A DNA stretch of 39,703 bases from Nocardiopsis sp. FIRDI 009 (GCF_003386285.1 NZ_QPNC01000022.1:1-39703), one strand, 5' to 3'; counted from the stretch's first letter, positions 22,713-32,855 are shown. Numbers and translations are program-made. Notes: a model not told the origin generated them from the sequence alone.

Positions 22713-23672
22713 ATGAGGCACACCCACCCCGACGACCCGGCCACACCGCCCCTGCTGGCGGCACAACCGGACCTCAACCTGCTGCGCACCTTCCTGGCCG
22801 TCTACCGGTCCGGATCCTTCACCGCGGCCGCCTCACTCCTGGGCCTGTCCCAACCCACCGTCACCACCCAGATCCGCAACCTGGAACGCACCACCGGCCA
22901 CGACCTGTTCGAACGCCTGCCACGCGGAGTCACCCCCACCCCCCTCGCCCACGACCTGGCCGCCCGCGTCGCCACCCCCCTGGACGCACTCACCGCCGCC
23001 ACCGGCCACGACCCCGAACACCTACCCCCCGCCGCCCCCGTCCACCTGGCCGGACCCGCCGAGTACCTGTGCACGTGCGTCATGGCCTCCCTGGCACCCC
23101 TGGTCGCCGACGGCGTCCGCCTGCGCATCACCACCGGCCTGGCCGAACCCCTCCTCGACGAACTCCGCGCCGGCCGCTACGACCTGGTCATCTCCACCAC
23201 CCGCCCCCGCGGCCGCGCCCTGCTGTCCGAACCCCTGGCCGACGAGGAGTTCGCCCTGGTCGCCGCACCCACCTGGGCCCACCGCGTCAAGAACCGCCTG
23301 GCCGAGGAGGGCCCCACCGCCCTGCACGAGGTCCCCCTGGTCACCTACGCCGAGGACCTGCCCATCGTGCGCCGCTACTGGCGCCACGTGTTCGGCCGCC
23401 GCCTGACCTGCCGCGCCTCCCTGACCGTGCCCGACCTACGCGGCGTACTGGCGGCCGTGGTCGCCGGAGCCGGCTTCAGCGTCCTGCCCACCTACCTGTG
23501 CAGGGACGCGTTCGCCTCCGGGGCGCTCGTCCTCCTCCACGAGACCGACGACCCACCCATCAACACCGCCTACCTGGCCCAACGACCAGGCACCCCCTAC
23601 AACCCGCACGTCATCCGCGTCCGCGACCACCTGCTGCGACCAGGACCGCACGTGTGCGAACCCGCCACGTGA
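22713..23672 (+). CDS. LysR-family transcriptional regulator
   Basis: A 319-residue regulator. The N-terminal winged helix-turn-helix (about residues 19-78) reads LNLLRTFLAVYRSGSFTAAASLLGLSQPTVTTQIRNLER in family order, followed by FERLPRGVTPTPLAHDL. The effector-binding periplasmic-protein-like domain spans about 105-300, with AGPAEYLCTCVMASLAPLV, RYDLVISTTRPRGR, EFALVAAPTWAH and AGAGFSVLPTYLC. The first 18 residues are a variable extension. Unlike most LysR genes it has no divergent partner; the gene to the right is a convergent AraC-type gene. Target and ligand are unknown. Confidence 0.92.
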   Translation: MRHTHPDDPATPPLLAAQPDLNLLRTFLAVYRSGSFTAAASLLGLSQPTVTTQIRNLERTTGHDLFERLPRGVTPTPLAHDLAARVATPLDALTAATGHDPEHLPPAAPVHLAGPAEYLCTCVMASLAPLVADGVRLRITTGLAEPLLDELRAGRYDLVISTTRPRGRALLSEPLADEEFALVAAPTWAHRVKNRLAEEGPTALHEVPLVTYAEDLPIVRRYWRHVFGRRLTCRASLTVPDLRGVLAAVVAGAGFSVLPTYLCRDAFASGALVLLHETDDPPINTAYLAQRPGTPYNPHVIRVRDHLLRPGPHVCEPAT

Positions 23673-23690
23673 AACCCCACCCGGACGGGC

Positions 23691-24092
23691 TCAACCCCTG
23701 ACCGGACGCGTGTGGATCTTGGCCACACACGCCGGGACGGCCGCGCCCTCACCATGCTCCCGCGCCCGATAGGCGCTCGGGCTCTCCCCGACCAACTCCG
23801 CGAACCGCGCACTGAACGACCCCAACGACGTACAGCCCACCGCGAAACACACCTCGGTCACCGTCAGGTCGCCACGCCGCAACAGCGCCTTGGCCCGCTC
23901 GATCCGACGCGTCATCAGATACCGGTACGGCGTCTCCCCGAAAGCGGCCCGGAAACTACGGGAGAAATGCCCCGGCGACATCAGCGCCTGACGCGCCAAC
24001 GCCGGAACATCCAGCGGCTGGGCGTAGTCACGGTCCATCCGGTCACGGGCCCGCCGCAACCGGACCAGGTCATCGAGGTTCGGACGCTTCAC
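23691..24092 (-). CDS. short AraC-type regulator (DNA-binding domain only)
   Basis: A 133-residue protein that is almost entirely an AraC double helix-turn-helix: ARDRMDRDYAQPLDVPALAR, MSPGHFSRSFRAAFGETPYRYLMTRRIERA (about residues 38-68, two pieces) and VTEVCFAVGCTSLGSFSARFAELVGESP (about 80-108). A ligand-binding domain is absent, as in a common actinomycete group often next to glyoxalase-like genes; no such gene is present here. The start is the GTG at 24092, where homology begins. It lies 79 bp downstream of the uvrA-like gene on the same strand and may be read through from it. Confidence 0.88.
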   Translation of the reverse strand: MKRPNLDDLVRLRRARDRMDRDYAQPLDVPALARQALMSPGHFSRSFRAAFGETPYRYLMTRRIERAKALLRRGDLTVTEVCFAVGCTSLGSFSARFAELVGESPSAYRAREHGEGAAVPACVAKIHTRPVRG

Positions 24093-24171
24093 CCGGCCAG
24101 TGTCCCACGACACCCCACCCGAAGGGAGGAACCCGACCCGACACCCACCGCGGCGGCCCCGCCACCGGCGC

Positions 24172-26562
<2,391 letters not shown>

Positions 26563-26741
26563 CGGTCCGACTCCCATCGATCACCACACCCTCACGCGAA
26601 CCGAAGAACCCCTGGCACCAGCCCGGAAGACGTCCGCGTCGATCACGCTACCGACAACCCCACACCCCGGGCTTCTCGAATCCTGATCACCACACCCACC
26701 CCACCACCCCCATACGTCACCGACCCCACCCCGTGCGGTTT

Positions 26742-26759
26742 CGGCAACGAACTTTGCCG
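26742..26759. promoter_or_regulatory. small dyad in the uvrA-like/flavoprotein divergent region
   Basis: CGGCAA (26742-26747) and TTGCCG (26754-26759) form a 6-bp dyad with a 6-nt centre, about 45 bp before the flavoprotein start in a 240-bp divergent intergenic region. It could be an operator or a leader hairpin. Nothing else recognisable lies there. Confidence 0.3.
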
Positions 26760-26802
26760 TCCTCCCACCCCGGGCGGCAGATTGCTCGCGGAGGTGGTCA
26801 CG

Positions 26803-27810
26803 ATGACCCAACGAACCCGACCCACCCACGACGACCGGTACGACGTGGTGATCCTCGGCGCGGGCCCCGCCGGTCTGAGCGCCGCGCTCATGCTCGGCCG
26901 CGCCCGCCGGTCCGTACTGGTGATCGACAGCGGCCAACCCCGCAACGCCCCGGCCGCACACATGCACGGATTCCTCACCCGCGACGGCACCCCACCCGCA
27001 CACCTGCTGGACACCGGACGCGACGAAGTCACCCGCTACGGCGGCCAGATCATCACCGGCCACGCCCACTCAGCGACCACGACCCCCGACGGATTCACCG
27101 TCGCACTCGACACCGACCGCACCGCCCACGCACGGCGCCTACTGGTCACCACCGGCGTCACCGACGACCTGCCCGACATCCCCGGTCTGAGACCACGCTG
27201 GGGACGCGACGTGCTGCACTGCCCCTACTGCCACGGCTGGGAGGTCCGCGACCAGCCGATCGGCGTCCTGGCCACCAGCCCCCGCAGCGTCCACCAGGCC
27301 CTGCTGTTCCGCCAGTGGACCGACCACCTCACCCTCCTCCTCCACACCAACCCCCACCCCACACCCCAGGAGGCCCGACAGCTGGCCGCACGCCAGATCA
27401 CCGTCGTGACCGGCCGGGTGACCGGTCTGGCCACCACCGACGACCAGCTCTCCGGCGTCCACCTGGACACCGGAGAGACGATCCCGCTACGGGCACTGGC
27501 CGTCGCACCCCGTGCCATCCCACGCGCCACCGTCCTGACCACACTCGGACTGGAACCCGCACCCCACCCCAGCGGCGCCCACATCGCCACCGACCCCACC
27601 GGCCTCACCCAGATCCCGGGCGTGTGGGCCGCCGGCAACCTCACCAACCCCGCCGCCACCGTCCTCGGGTCGGCCGCCTCCGGCGCGACCGCCGCCGCGG
27701 CGATCAACGCCGACCTGGTCACCGAGGACACCGATCGCGCCGTGCACGCCATGGACACCCCCGCCACCACCGAAGCCGACCCGCTCCGACAGGCCACGGG
27801 CACCCGCTGA
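26803..27810 (+). CDS. thioredoxin reductase-like FAD/NAD(P)-binding oxidoreductase
   Basis: A 335-residue flavoprotein of the thioredoxin-reductase family. The FAD-binding motif is YDVVILGAGPAGLSAALMLGRA (about residues 13-34), followed by VIDSGQPRNAPAAHMHGFLTRDG (about 41-63). The redox-active-site pattern CPYCHGWE (about 143-150) keeps both cysteines of the CxxC motif. The NADP-binding GXGXXA motif is replaced by GVLATSPRS (about 156), which is unusual. The second FAD motif is GVWAAGNLTNPAATVLGSAASGATAAAAIN (about 275-304). The C-terminal tail is longer than usual. GGAGG stands 8 nt before the ATG. The substrate protein is not nearby. Confidence 0.9.
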   Translation: MTQRTRPTHDDRYDVVILGAGPAGLSAALMLGRARRSVLVIDSGQPRNAPAAHMHGFLTRDGTPPAHLLDTGRDEVTRYGGQIITGHAHSATTTPDGFTVALDTDRTAHARRLLVTTGVTDDLPDIPGLRPRWGRDVLHCPYCHGWEVRDQPIGVLATSPRSVHQALLFRQWTDHLTLLLHTNPHPTPQEARQLAARQITVVTGRVTGLATTDDQLSGVHLDTGETIPLRALAVAPRAIPRATVLTTLGLEPAPHPSGAHIATDPTGLTQIPGVWAAGNLTNPAATVLGSAASGATAAAAINADLVTEDTDRAVHAMDTPATTEADPLRQATGTR

Positions 27811-27828
27811 CCACGGCCGTGACGCCAC

Positions 27829-28217
27829 TCAGGGCTCGTCCCGGTGGGACTGCGACAGTGCCACGGTGACGGGTCCCGACGTCTCCGTTGCTTCCCGGCG
27901 GCAGCGGATCGCACGACCAGGGCGTCCAGGACCGCCTCGTGCGCCTGGTCCACCGAGACGTCCAGGCCGACCACGTCCTGGCCGGGAGCGATGGTGAAGG
28001 TGAAGAACGAGCAGCAACCGCTCTCGCGCTGCACCAGATCACGGACCCGCTCCCGGACGCCCGGGCCTCAGGCCAGGTCAAGACGCAGGTGGAGCGGCTG
28101 GGGTCTGGACAGCGACCTCAGGTGCTCGGCGAACAGAGCATCCCACTCGGCGACGCGCAGGGGCCGCTCCTCGGTGGGCAGCGCGCAGGACTGTGGCACC
28201 CACCCCGGATCAGTCAT
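27829..28217 (-). pseudogene. small double-Cys protein interrupted by an in-frame TGA
   Basis: The reverse strand encodes MTDPGWVPQSCALPTEERPLRVAEWDALF and continues to LRLDLA, then a TGA (28068-28070). The same frame goes on at once with GPGVRERVRDLVQRESGCCSFFTFTIAPGQ and VDQAHEAVLDALVVRSA. Together these make one small protein of a type I recall from actinomycetes, with the motif pattern LPTxERPLR...EFDALF and a Cys-Cys-Ser-Phe-Phe core. After RSAAAGKQ the frame runs on without stop, whereas another frame ends naturally at 27829 (SQSHRDEP), suggesting a second, frameshift lesion. A single-base change or sequencing error would restore the first break. A strong palindrome lies 60 bp upstream. 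The name and role are not certain; metal handling is a guess from the Cys pair. Confidence 0.6.
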
Positions 28218-28270
28218 CGTGCTCGCTCCCGTCGTGAGGTCCCCGGTGGTGGGAAGTACCCCGGACGGCC

Positions 28271-28294
28271 AACCTGTACCCGGGGGTACCGGTT
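28271..28294. promoter_or_regulatory. 24-bp palindrome, metal-sensor-like operator
   Basis: AACC-T-GTACCC and GGGTAC-C-GGTT flank a central GG; 10 of 12 base pairs are symmetric. TACCC...GGGTA half sites are reminiscent of CsoR/RicR-type copper-responsive operators of actinobacteria. It sits in the promoter region of the TGA-interrupted double-Cys gene on the reverse strand. Dyad seen directly; regulator inferred. Confidence 0.5.
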
Positions 28295-28519
28295 GCACGT
28301 CCGGGCGCCGACGGATCAGCGCAGCCGGCGTATTTCAGGAGCGGCGGGCCAACACCACAGACTGCCACGCCCAGAGGACGAGCTCGCCCTCGACCCGGCT
28401 GTGCGGTGCAGTCTCCTGCCCCATCACTCACCGTGGCGGGAGGAGAGGCAGAGGGAGGGCACTGACATTCCCATGCTCGCCGACAGGCCGGGGCCGGTCT
28501 CCTCTCCTGGAAGGCGTTG

Positions 28520-28638
28520 AGCTCCTTGCGGTGCTGTTGGGGGAGGCCGAGGTTGGACGCCATCGGGACCTCGCACGCTGTCAGCAGGGCTGTCATGGTG
28601 AGGCAGAGCGCCAGTGCCAGGGGGCGGAGAGGCTTCAC
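28520..28638 (-). pseudogene. lipoprotein gene fragment
   Basis: From a GTG at 28638 (GAAAGAG upstream) the reverse strand encodes MKPLRPLALALCLTMTALLTAC, a clear lipoprotein signal peptide with lipobox LTAC, followed by EVPMASNLGLPQQHRKELNAF. After about residue 40 the translation becomes Pro/Arg/Gly-rich and non-protein-like although the frame stays open to 28210, running through the palindrome and into the next gene. I read this as an intact N-terminus joined to degraded sequence. The parent protein is not recognised. Confidence 0.4.
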
Positions 28639-28719
28639 TCGTCTCTTTCGTCGGTCGGCCTGTCGGCACTGGGGTGCTGGTTTCTGAGCGGAGTGACTTT
28701 ATCACTTTGAGTTCAATGA

Positions 28720-28895
28720 CAAGCGACGCACGGTGACCGTCCGGGGTGGTCGGGGGAGGCCACGGTGGACGTCGCCACCCCGGCCGGTGGCCCCGACATC
28801 ACCGGGCATGGTGTGCGGGACCTGTGGGAGCAGATCGGTGGGGCGTGGCAGGTGTGGGAACGGGCCGGGAGCGGCTCGGCATGACCGAGGGCGAA
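28720..28895 (+). pseudogene. C-terminal relic of a protein-L-isoaspartate O-methyltransferase-like gene
   Basis: The forward frame reads GWSGEATVDVATPAGG, then ITGHGVRDLWEQIGGAWQVWERAG and a TGA; one frame over, the sequence continues RERLGMTEGEHG. This order (GP-like turn, RDLWEEI, a W-rich helix, AG, ReRfGlTv) is the C-terminal signature of actinomycete PCMT-type methyltransferases. The N-terminal SAM-binding domain is absent, and a small deletion causes a frameshift. On the other strand a hydrophobic open frame (28713-29024) exists but looks like a shadow. Confidence 0.35.
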
Positions 28896-28996
28896 CACGG
28901 CCGCCGCCAGCAGTCCGACCTCGCCCAGGCCCAGGGCGGTGAACAACAGCACCGCACGGCCGATGAACAGCATGAATCGGACTCGGTCTCGAACAC

Positions 28997-29298
28997 TCAC
29001 CGATCGGTGGCGAGCGCTTCCCACGCGCGGGCCTTGTCCACGTCGACCGGCTCAGTCGCCACCTCGCCACGGCCGTGTACGAGGTCGGTGCCGAAGGTGT
29101 CACGGATCTGCCAGGCGTGCTCGCAGGCGGTCTGGGCCCGGTCGGTAATCGGGTGGGATGGTCGGTCTGGAAGACGCCGAGCATGCGCACAGTGCCCCAC
29201 TGCACCGCCCACCCCGGTTGGGCGGCAGGGGTGCGTTTGCTGCGGGCCGGGGTGAGGGCGTCAGGGGGCAGGCGGAAGCACTGTTCCAGCTCGGACAT
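28997..29298 (-). pseudogene. Tn3-family transposase N-terminal (DUF4158) relic
   Basis: From ATG 29298 the reverse strand encodes MSELEQCFRLPPDALTPA, then QPGWAVQWGTVRMLGVFQTDHP, matching the DUF4158 domain (ELExFFxL..., ALQLxTVRxLGxF). After a frameshift near 29150 it continues with HPITDRAQTACEHAWQIRDTFG, the conserved R-x-H-x-WEIRDxFG segment of the same domain, then DKARAWEALATDR and a stop. About 35 residues that normally lie between the two pieces are missing. The whole catalytic DDE region is gone. A Tn3-like terminal repeat lies 130 bp upstream (29427-29464), supporting a decayed Tn3-family transposon. Confidence 0.6.
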
Positions 29299-29426
29299 GG
29301 CCTCGTGCGGCGCTCTCCGCGCTGGAGCGCAGCACGGAGCCGAATCCCTCCTCTTCCTCGTTCGCCGTGCCTGTTCCGACCCCCAGAGAGTTTCGTTTCG
29401 TTGGTAACGTAACAACAAAACGAAAC

Positions 29427-29464
29427 TGGCCGTGAATCAACGAAATCCATCCGCAGAGACCCCC
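29427..29464. mobile_element. candidate Tn3-family terminal inverted repeat
   Basis: Read on the reverse strand from 29464 inward, the sequence begins GGGGGTCTCTGCGGATGG and continues ATTTCGTTGATTCACGGCC. Tn3-family ends are about 38 bp and start with GGGG followed by a GTC/TC-type motif. The position, just outside the start of a DUF4158 relic reading inward, fits. The matching second end was not found in this window, so only one end remains or lies outside. Confidence 0.45.
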
Positions 29465-29470
29465 ATTTTT

Positions 29471-29501
29471 AACCTCCGATAAGTGAACCTTCTCGGAGGT
29501 T
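29471..29501. repeat. 9-bp perfect inverted repeat
   Basis: AACCTCCGA (29471-29479) and TCGGAGGTT (29493-29501) with a 13-nt loop, immediately outside the Tn3-like end and preceded by TTTTT. On the reverse strand its second arm places GGAGG 8 nt before an ATG opening a 9-codon frame (MGVSADGFR) that runs into the transposon end. Role unknown. Confidence 0.45.
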
Positions 29502-29928
29502 GGCGGTGTGGGGGTGCCCCAGGCTCCTCCACCCGCCCTCCCAGGGGCGCCAACGTTATTAGGCCACCCACTCTGACCCGCGAAAACGCGTCGGATACAG
29601 CCACCGCTGTCCTGTCAGACGCGAACCGAGGGATCTCCCCTCTCACGGGGCCGACCGCCGCTGCCGCGCGGCCGAGCACCTCATTCCCTCCCACGGAAGG
29701 CTCCCTCCCGGGCAGGGGCACCGGACCGCCCGCCCCGGGCGCGACCTGGTGGCCAGGTTCACCGCGGTGGGCGCGTCCGACAACCGCCGGGGGACAGGGC
29801 CTGTGCCACCCGCCTGGCCCCGGGCTCGGCTCAGGCACCGGATTGGCGTCGACTCCCACGTTCAGGCTCGCCCGACTGTGGGCAGTCAAGAACGTACACG
29901 CCCAGGTCAGACGGGGGAGGAGGCCCAC

Positions 29929-30264
29929 ATGGCATCCGGACGTCGACTTTTCTCGCTCGCGATCGCCCCGGTGATGGCGGCGGCTCTCGTGGGGGGAGCC
30001 CCCACCGTCACCTCGGCCGCCACCTGGGAAGAGAGGCTTGTGCGGTGCACGGCGCAGGCACTGGACGACAACGACATCGACCTCAACGCGACGAAGGTGG
30101 GACAGCTCCTGGTCCTGGCACAGGACGTGCTCCAAGAACACGGCCAGACGCAAGAGGCCCTGGACGTCTTCCAGGAGCGGGTGCGCACGCTGTTCGACTC
30201 CTGGGGCCTGTCGGACAAGTACACGGCGGTGAAACTCGACGTCGAGTCCTGCATGTCTGACTGA
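29929..30264 (+). CDS. small secreted protein of unknown function
   Basis: A 111-residue protein. Residues 1-32 are a signal peptide (MASGRRLFSLAIAPVMAAALVGG, cleavage after TSA near residue 31). The mature part of about 80 residues is mostly helical and charged, with ALDDNDIDLNATKVGQLLVLAQDVLQEH and EALDVFQERVRTLFDSWGL, and has two Cys (VRCTAQ and VESCMSD near the end) that could be linked. I recognise no family. GGGGGAGGAGG just upstream of the ATG is an excellent ribosome site and decides the start within a longer frame. A hairpin follows the stop. It is one of only two intact genes in the decayed island. Confidence 0.75.
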   Translation: MASGRRLFSLAIAPVMAAALVGGAPTVTSAATWEERLVRCTAQALDDNDIDLNATKVGQLLVLAQDVLQEHGQTQEALDVFQERVRTLFDSWGLSDKYTAVKLDVESCMSD

Positions 30265-30276
30265 GTCCCGCGCCTG

Positions 30277-30325
30277 CCGCGGACGGAGCCGGGCGATCCC
30301 GAAGGGCGCCCCTACCCGTCCGCGG
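30277..30325 (+). terminator. nested hairpin after the secreted-protein gene
   Basis: CCGCGGACGG (30277-30286) pairs perfectly with CCGTCCGCGG (30316-30325); an inner GGGCG/CGCCC stem lies in the loop. It begins 13 bp after the stop and is the probable terminator. Confidence 0.6.
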
Positions 30326-30656
30326 CGCACAGCGTTCGAGGCGGCGCGCGATCGCCCCCGTGTCAGCCCAGACAGATCGCGTCTTCACGACCCCGTACCG
30401 CACCGCCCCTGCCGTCGTCGCGGTGCGCGCGACGGGCCAGCCGATCGCCCAAGGCGGCCACCCTTCCCGAACGGGGGACACCCCCGACACCCACACACCC
30501 GACAAAATCACACAAAGTGGTGTACGGTGACACCCGCGCACGACGACCAGGGGAGGTGAGAAGCGATCCTCGCCATCAACCGCTGGGCGCCCTCACCAGG
30601 GATCGAATCAACCACGACCCCCTGAACCCGGGCGACCCACGACCCGAAAGGCACCC
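30326..30656. other. gap before the PrmC-like methyltransferase
   Basis: No convincing gene. A TACGGT -10 box at about 30524-30529 lies within GGTGT...ACACC symmetry (about 30521-30536) and could start a transcript with a leader of about 120 nt containing GGTGAG/CTCACC pairing. Reverse frames here look degraded (fragments such as AALGDRLARRAHRDDG). Confidence 0.35.
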
Positions 30657-31427
30657 GTGGCCCCGCCCCACACCCTGTCGTCCCTCACCCACCGCCTACG
30701 CCGGTCCGGCTGCGTCTTCGCCGAGGACGAAGCCCTCCTCCTGGCCACCACCGCCCACACCCCCGACCAGCTCGCGGCCATGACCGACCAACGCTGCGCC
30801 GGCACCCCCCTCGAACACGTCCTGGGCTGGGCACGCTTTTGCGGCCTACGCATCGCCGTCGACCCCGGAGTGTTCGTCCCCCGCCCCCGCACCGAACACC
30901 TGGCCCGCCACGCCGCCACCCTCCTACCACCCCACGGCACCGCCGTCGACCTGTGTTGCGGCACCGGCGCCCTGGGCGCCCACCTGGCCCACACCCACCC
31001 CGGCCTGACCCTGCACGCCACCGACATCGACCCCGCCAGCGTCGCCTGCGCCCGCCGCAACCTCCCCGGACACCACGTCCACCACGGCGACCTGTTCACC
31101 GCCCTCCCCCACCACCTCCACGGACACGTCGACGTCCTGGTCGCCAACGTCCCCTACGTCCCCACCGACCAGATCCCCCTCCTACCTCCCGAAGCCCGCG
31201 ACCACGAGGCCCGCCACGCCCTCGACGGCGGCCCCGACGGCCTCGACCTGGCCCGCCGCGTCGCCACCGACGCCCACCGGTGGCTCACCCCCACCGGCCA
31301 CCTCCTCATCGAGGTCAACCATCACCAGATCCCCCAGGCCAGCGCCGCCCTCACCCACGGCGGCCTCACCCCCCACGTCGTCACCGAGCCCCACACCGAC
31401 GCCACCATCCTCGTCGCCCACCGCTGA
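30657..31427 (+). CDS. putative protein N(5)-glutamine methyltransferase, PrmC/HemK-like
   Basis: A 256-residue SAM-dependent methyltransferase. The N-terminal helical domain includes LSSLTHRLRRSGCVFAEDEALLL and GTPLEHVLGWARFCGLRIAV (about residues 48-67), then VFVPRPRTEHLARHA, a variant of the PrmC VPRPETE motif. The SAM-binding motif I is AVDLCCGTGALGAHLA (about 95-110). Motif IV is VANVPYVP (about 162-169), in place of the usual NPPY. It ends with a PrmC-like C-terminus. True PrmC methylates the GGQ of release factors; this shorter branch, with NVPY, is annotated in actinomycetes as a putative paralogue and may have another substrate. The GTG follows CGAAAGGCACCC. Confidence 0.88.
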   Translation: MAPPHTLSSLTHRLRRSGCVFAEDEALLLATTAHTPDQLAAMTDQRCAGTPLEHVLGWARFCGLRIAVDPGVFVPRPRTEHLARHAATLLPPHGTAVDLCCGTGALGAHLAHTHPGLTLHATDIDPASVACARRNLPGHHVHHGDLFTALPHHLHGHVDVLVANVPYVPTDQIPLLPPEARDHEARHALDGGPDGLDLARRVATDAHRWLTPTGHLLIEVNHHQIPQASAALTHGGLTPHVVTEPHTDATILVAHR

Positions 31428-31879
31428 CACCGCTGAACCCCACACCCGAACGCACGTCGGCCACCACCCCCACACCCCAGCAGGATCCGGCGCCAAGGGC
31501 GCACGACCCGCCCACCGGTCGGTGGTGAGCCCCCAAGACACGGGTCTTGTCGGCGTCGGCGGGGCGTGGCGGGGATGGTGTCGAGGGCGGCACGCCCCAT
31601 CGACTCGGCCGCCTCCAACGCGACGATCTCGGCCGCGCGCAGCCCGGCGTGGCAGGCCGGGTGGCAGATCGCCCTGTCCCGAGGCCATGGTGCGCGGGAA
31701 CCGCAGCAGGGTGCGCTGGTCCGGGGTCCGGGGTCCGGGGCGCGGAGGGCCGCAGATCGTGTTTCCAGAAGCAGTGCGACGCCTGGAGCCTGGGGGACGG
31801 TCGAGCCGGGGCCCTGGGCGCCGGCGAGGTCGACTACTTCGACGACGACCCCGACCGGCGGCGGATCGCCGAATCCTTC
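31428..31879. other. degraded sequence without an intact gene
   Basis: Both strands are open over long stretches but no frame resembles a family. The reverse strand has RAAEIVALEAAESMGRAALD-like text near 31600 and the forward strand has GEVDYFDDDPDRRRIAESF near 31830; both look like gene pieces I cannot assign. A CAAGAC/GTCTTG dyad lies near 31533-31548. Confidence 0.4.
31718..31740. repeat. three tandem copies of GGTCCGG
   Basis: A 7-bp unit is repeated three times in a row (31718-31738) followed by GG. It lies in degraded sequence and may be a slippage product. Confidence 0.6.
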
Positions 31880-32335
31880 GCAGCGGCACGGACCGCTGAC
31901 AGCGCAGGTCCAGGGAGATGGTCATGGACGGCCGACCGGCGGCGGTGCAGGCCCATCCCATGAGGTCGCCGAGCAGCATCGCGCTCACGCCCTCGTGCGC
32001 GAAAGCGGGCGGACCCTCGTGGGCGGTACCCAAGGTGCACGTCCCCACCAGGCCGGCCCCGGAGGCGGGGTTGTACAGACGCGGGCCGCGCGGGAAGCCG
32101 TCCGTGTCGGGGATCTGTGAGCGCTCCCGCAGCGGTGTGCGCAGCGACCGGTGAAGGGTGCGCACGCTTCGCGCCAGATCCCGAGCGCGCAGGTCGGGGC
32201 CGTGGTGCGCACGACAGTTTCCACGAGCGAGCGCAGCTCGCCGCCCAGGGCCGATATGGCCTCGCGCCGGGCCGCCAGGCCGTCTTCGTGCGCCGTGCCG
32301 GGTGCGCCGGCCGGTGATTTCGTGGTGGAGTGCAT
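31880..32335 (-). pseudogene. PaaI-like hotdog thioesterase, frameshifted
   Basis: From ATG 32335 the reverse strand reads MHSTTKSPAG, then LAARREAISALGGELRSLVE and CALGIWREAC. A frameshift near 32155 is needed to continue into VRTLHRSLRTPLRERSQIPD, RLYNPASGAGLVG, TLGTAHEGPPAFAHEGVSAM, LLGDLMGWACTAAGRPSMTI and SLDLRCQRSVPL. This second part is the hotdog-fold thioesterase core (GPPxxxHGGxxAxLxDExxG), with HEG replacing the usual HGG. The C-terminal strands are missing after 31893. The gene is broken at least twice and probably inactive. Confidence 0.6.
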
Positions 32336-32381
32336 ACGGTCTTCCGTCGGGTGAAGGGGCGGGGCCGGTTCAGCCCGTCTG

Positions 32382-32534
32382 GCCGGGCAGGAGGTCGCCG
32401 CGCTCACCGTCGCCGCCGTCGAAGGCGCCGTCGCCATGTGCCGTGCCCAACGCACCTCAGCAGCCCTGGACGCCGTCGACGCACAGCTGAACGCCTTGGT
32501 GCGCGCCGCCACGGAAAAGGGCGATACGGTGTAA
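32382..32534 (+). pseudogene. C-terminal fragment of a TetR-family regulator
   Basis: The forward frame encodes GQEVAALTVAAVEGAVAMCR, then AQRTSAALDAVDAQLNALV and RAATEKGDTV before TAA 32532-32534. This is the characteristic last helix pair of TetR regulators (VxAxEGAxxxARAxRSxxPLDxVxxxLxxLL). The DNA-binding N-terminus is absent; the sequence to its left belongs to the thioesterase relic on the other strand, so the break removed at least 140 residues. Confidence 0.5.
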
Positions 32535-32855
32535 CGCACTATCCTGCGGCCACGGCACGAAACACCCCGAACCGGTCACACCTGTACAGAAGTGCCCTCG
32601 GAACCGTCGCCACCACGACATCACCGAAGCACCAGAACCCAGCTCCGGCCGCATACAACCACAGGTGCCGGGCTCCGGAGTGAACACCGTGTCACCATCC
32701 AGAATCTGGTCGGGCTCGCGCACGTCGCGGCGCCCGCCCGGCCCTGTCCGTGCCGAGTGTGACGAAGGCGACCACGCGCAGGATGTCGTCCCGGCGGCGG
32801 CCGATCCCCTCCAGGCCGGCCAGCCGCGACTCCGAGCCCAAGATGCTGGTGTTCC
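32535..32855. other. degraded sequence without an intact gene
   Basis: The reverse strand has a plausible fragment, SRLAGLEGIGRRRDDILRVV then AFVTLGTDRAG (about 32835-32740), which would need a frameshift to continue as VREPDQILDGDTVFTPEPGT. I do not recognise the parent protein. No RNA gene or repeat is evident. Confidence 0.4.

Larger units (their letters stand above)
29299..29928. other. 630-bp stretch without an intact gene
   Basis: It contains the 5' side of the transposase relic, the Tn3-like terminal repeat, the 9-bp hairpin at 29471-29501, and an AT-richer patch around 29395-29430 (repeats of CGTAACAACAAAACGAAAC type). Open frames on both strands here have Pro/Arg/Gly-rich translations without family resemblance. 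Confidence 0.5.

Noticed and set aside
28713..29024. 103-residue reverse frame with a hydrophobic N-terminal stretch
   Set aside because: The hydrophobic part (LLFTALGLGEVGLLAAAVFAL) is plausible, but the rest is non-protein-like and overlaps the methyltransferase relic on the other strand; no family recognised.
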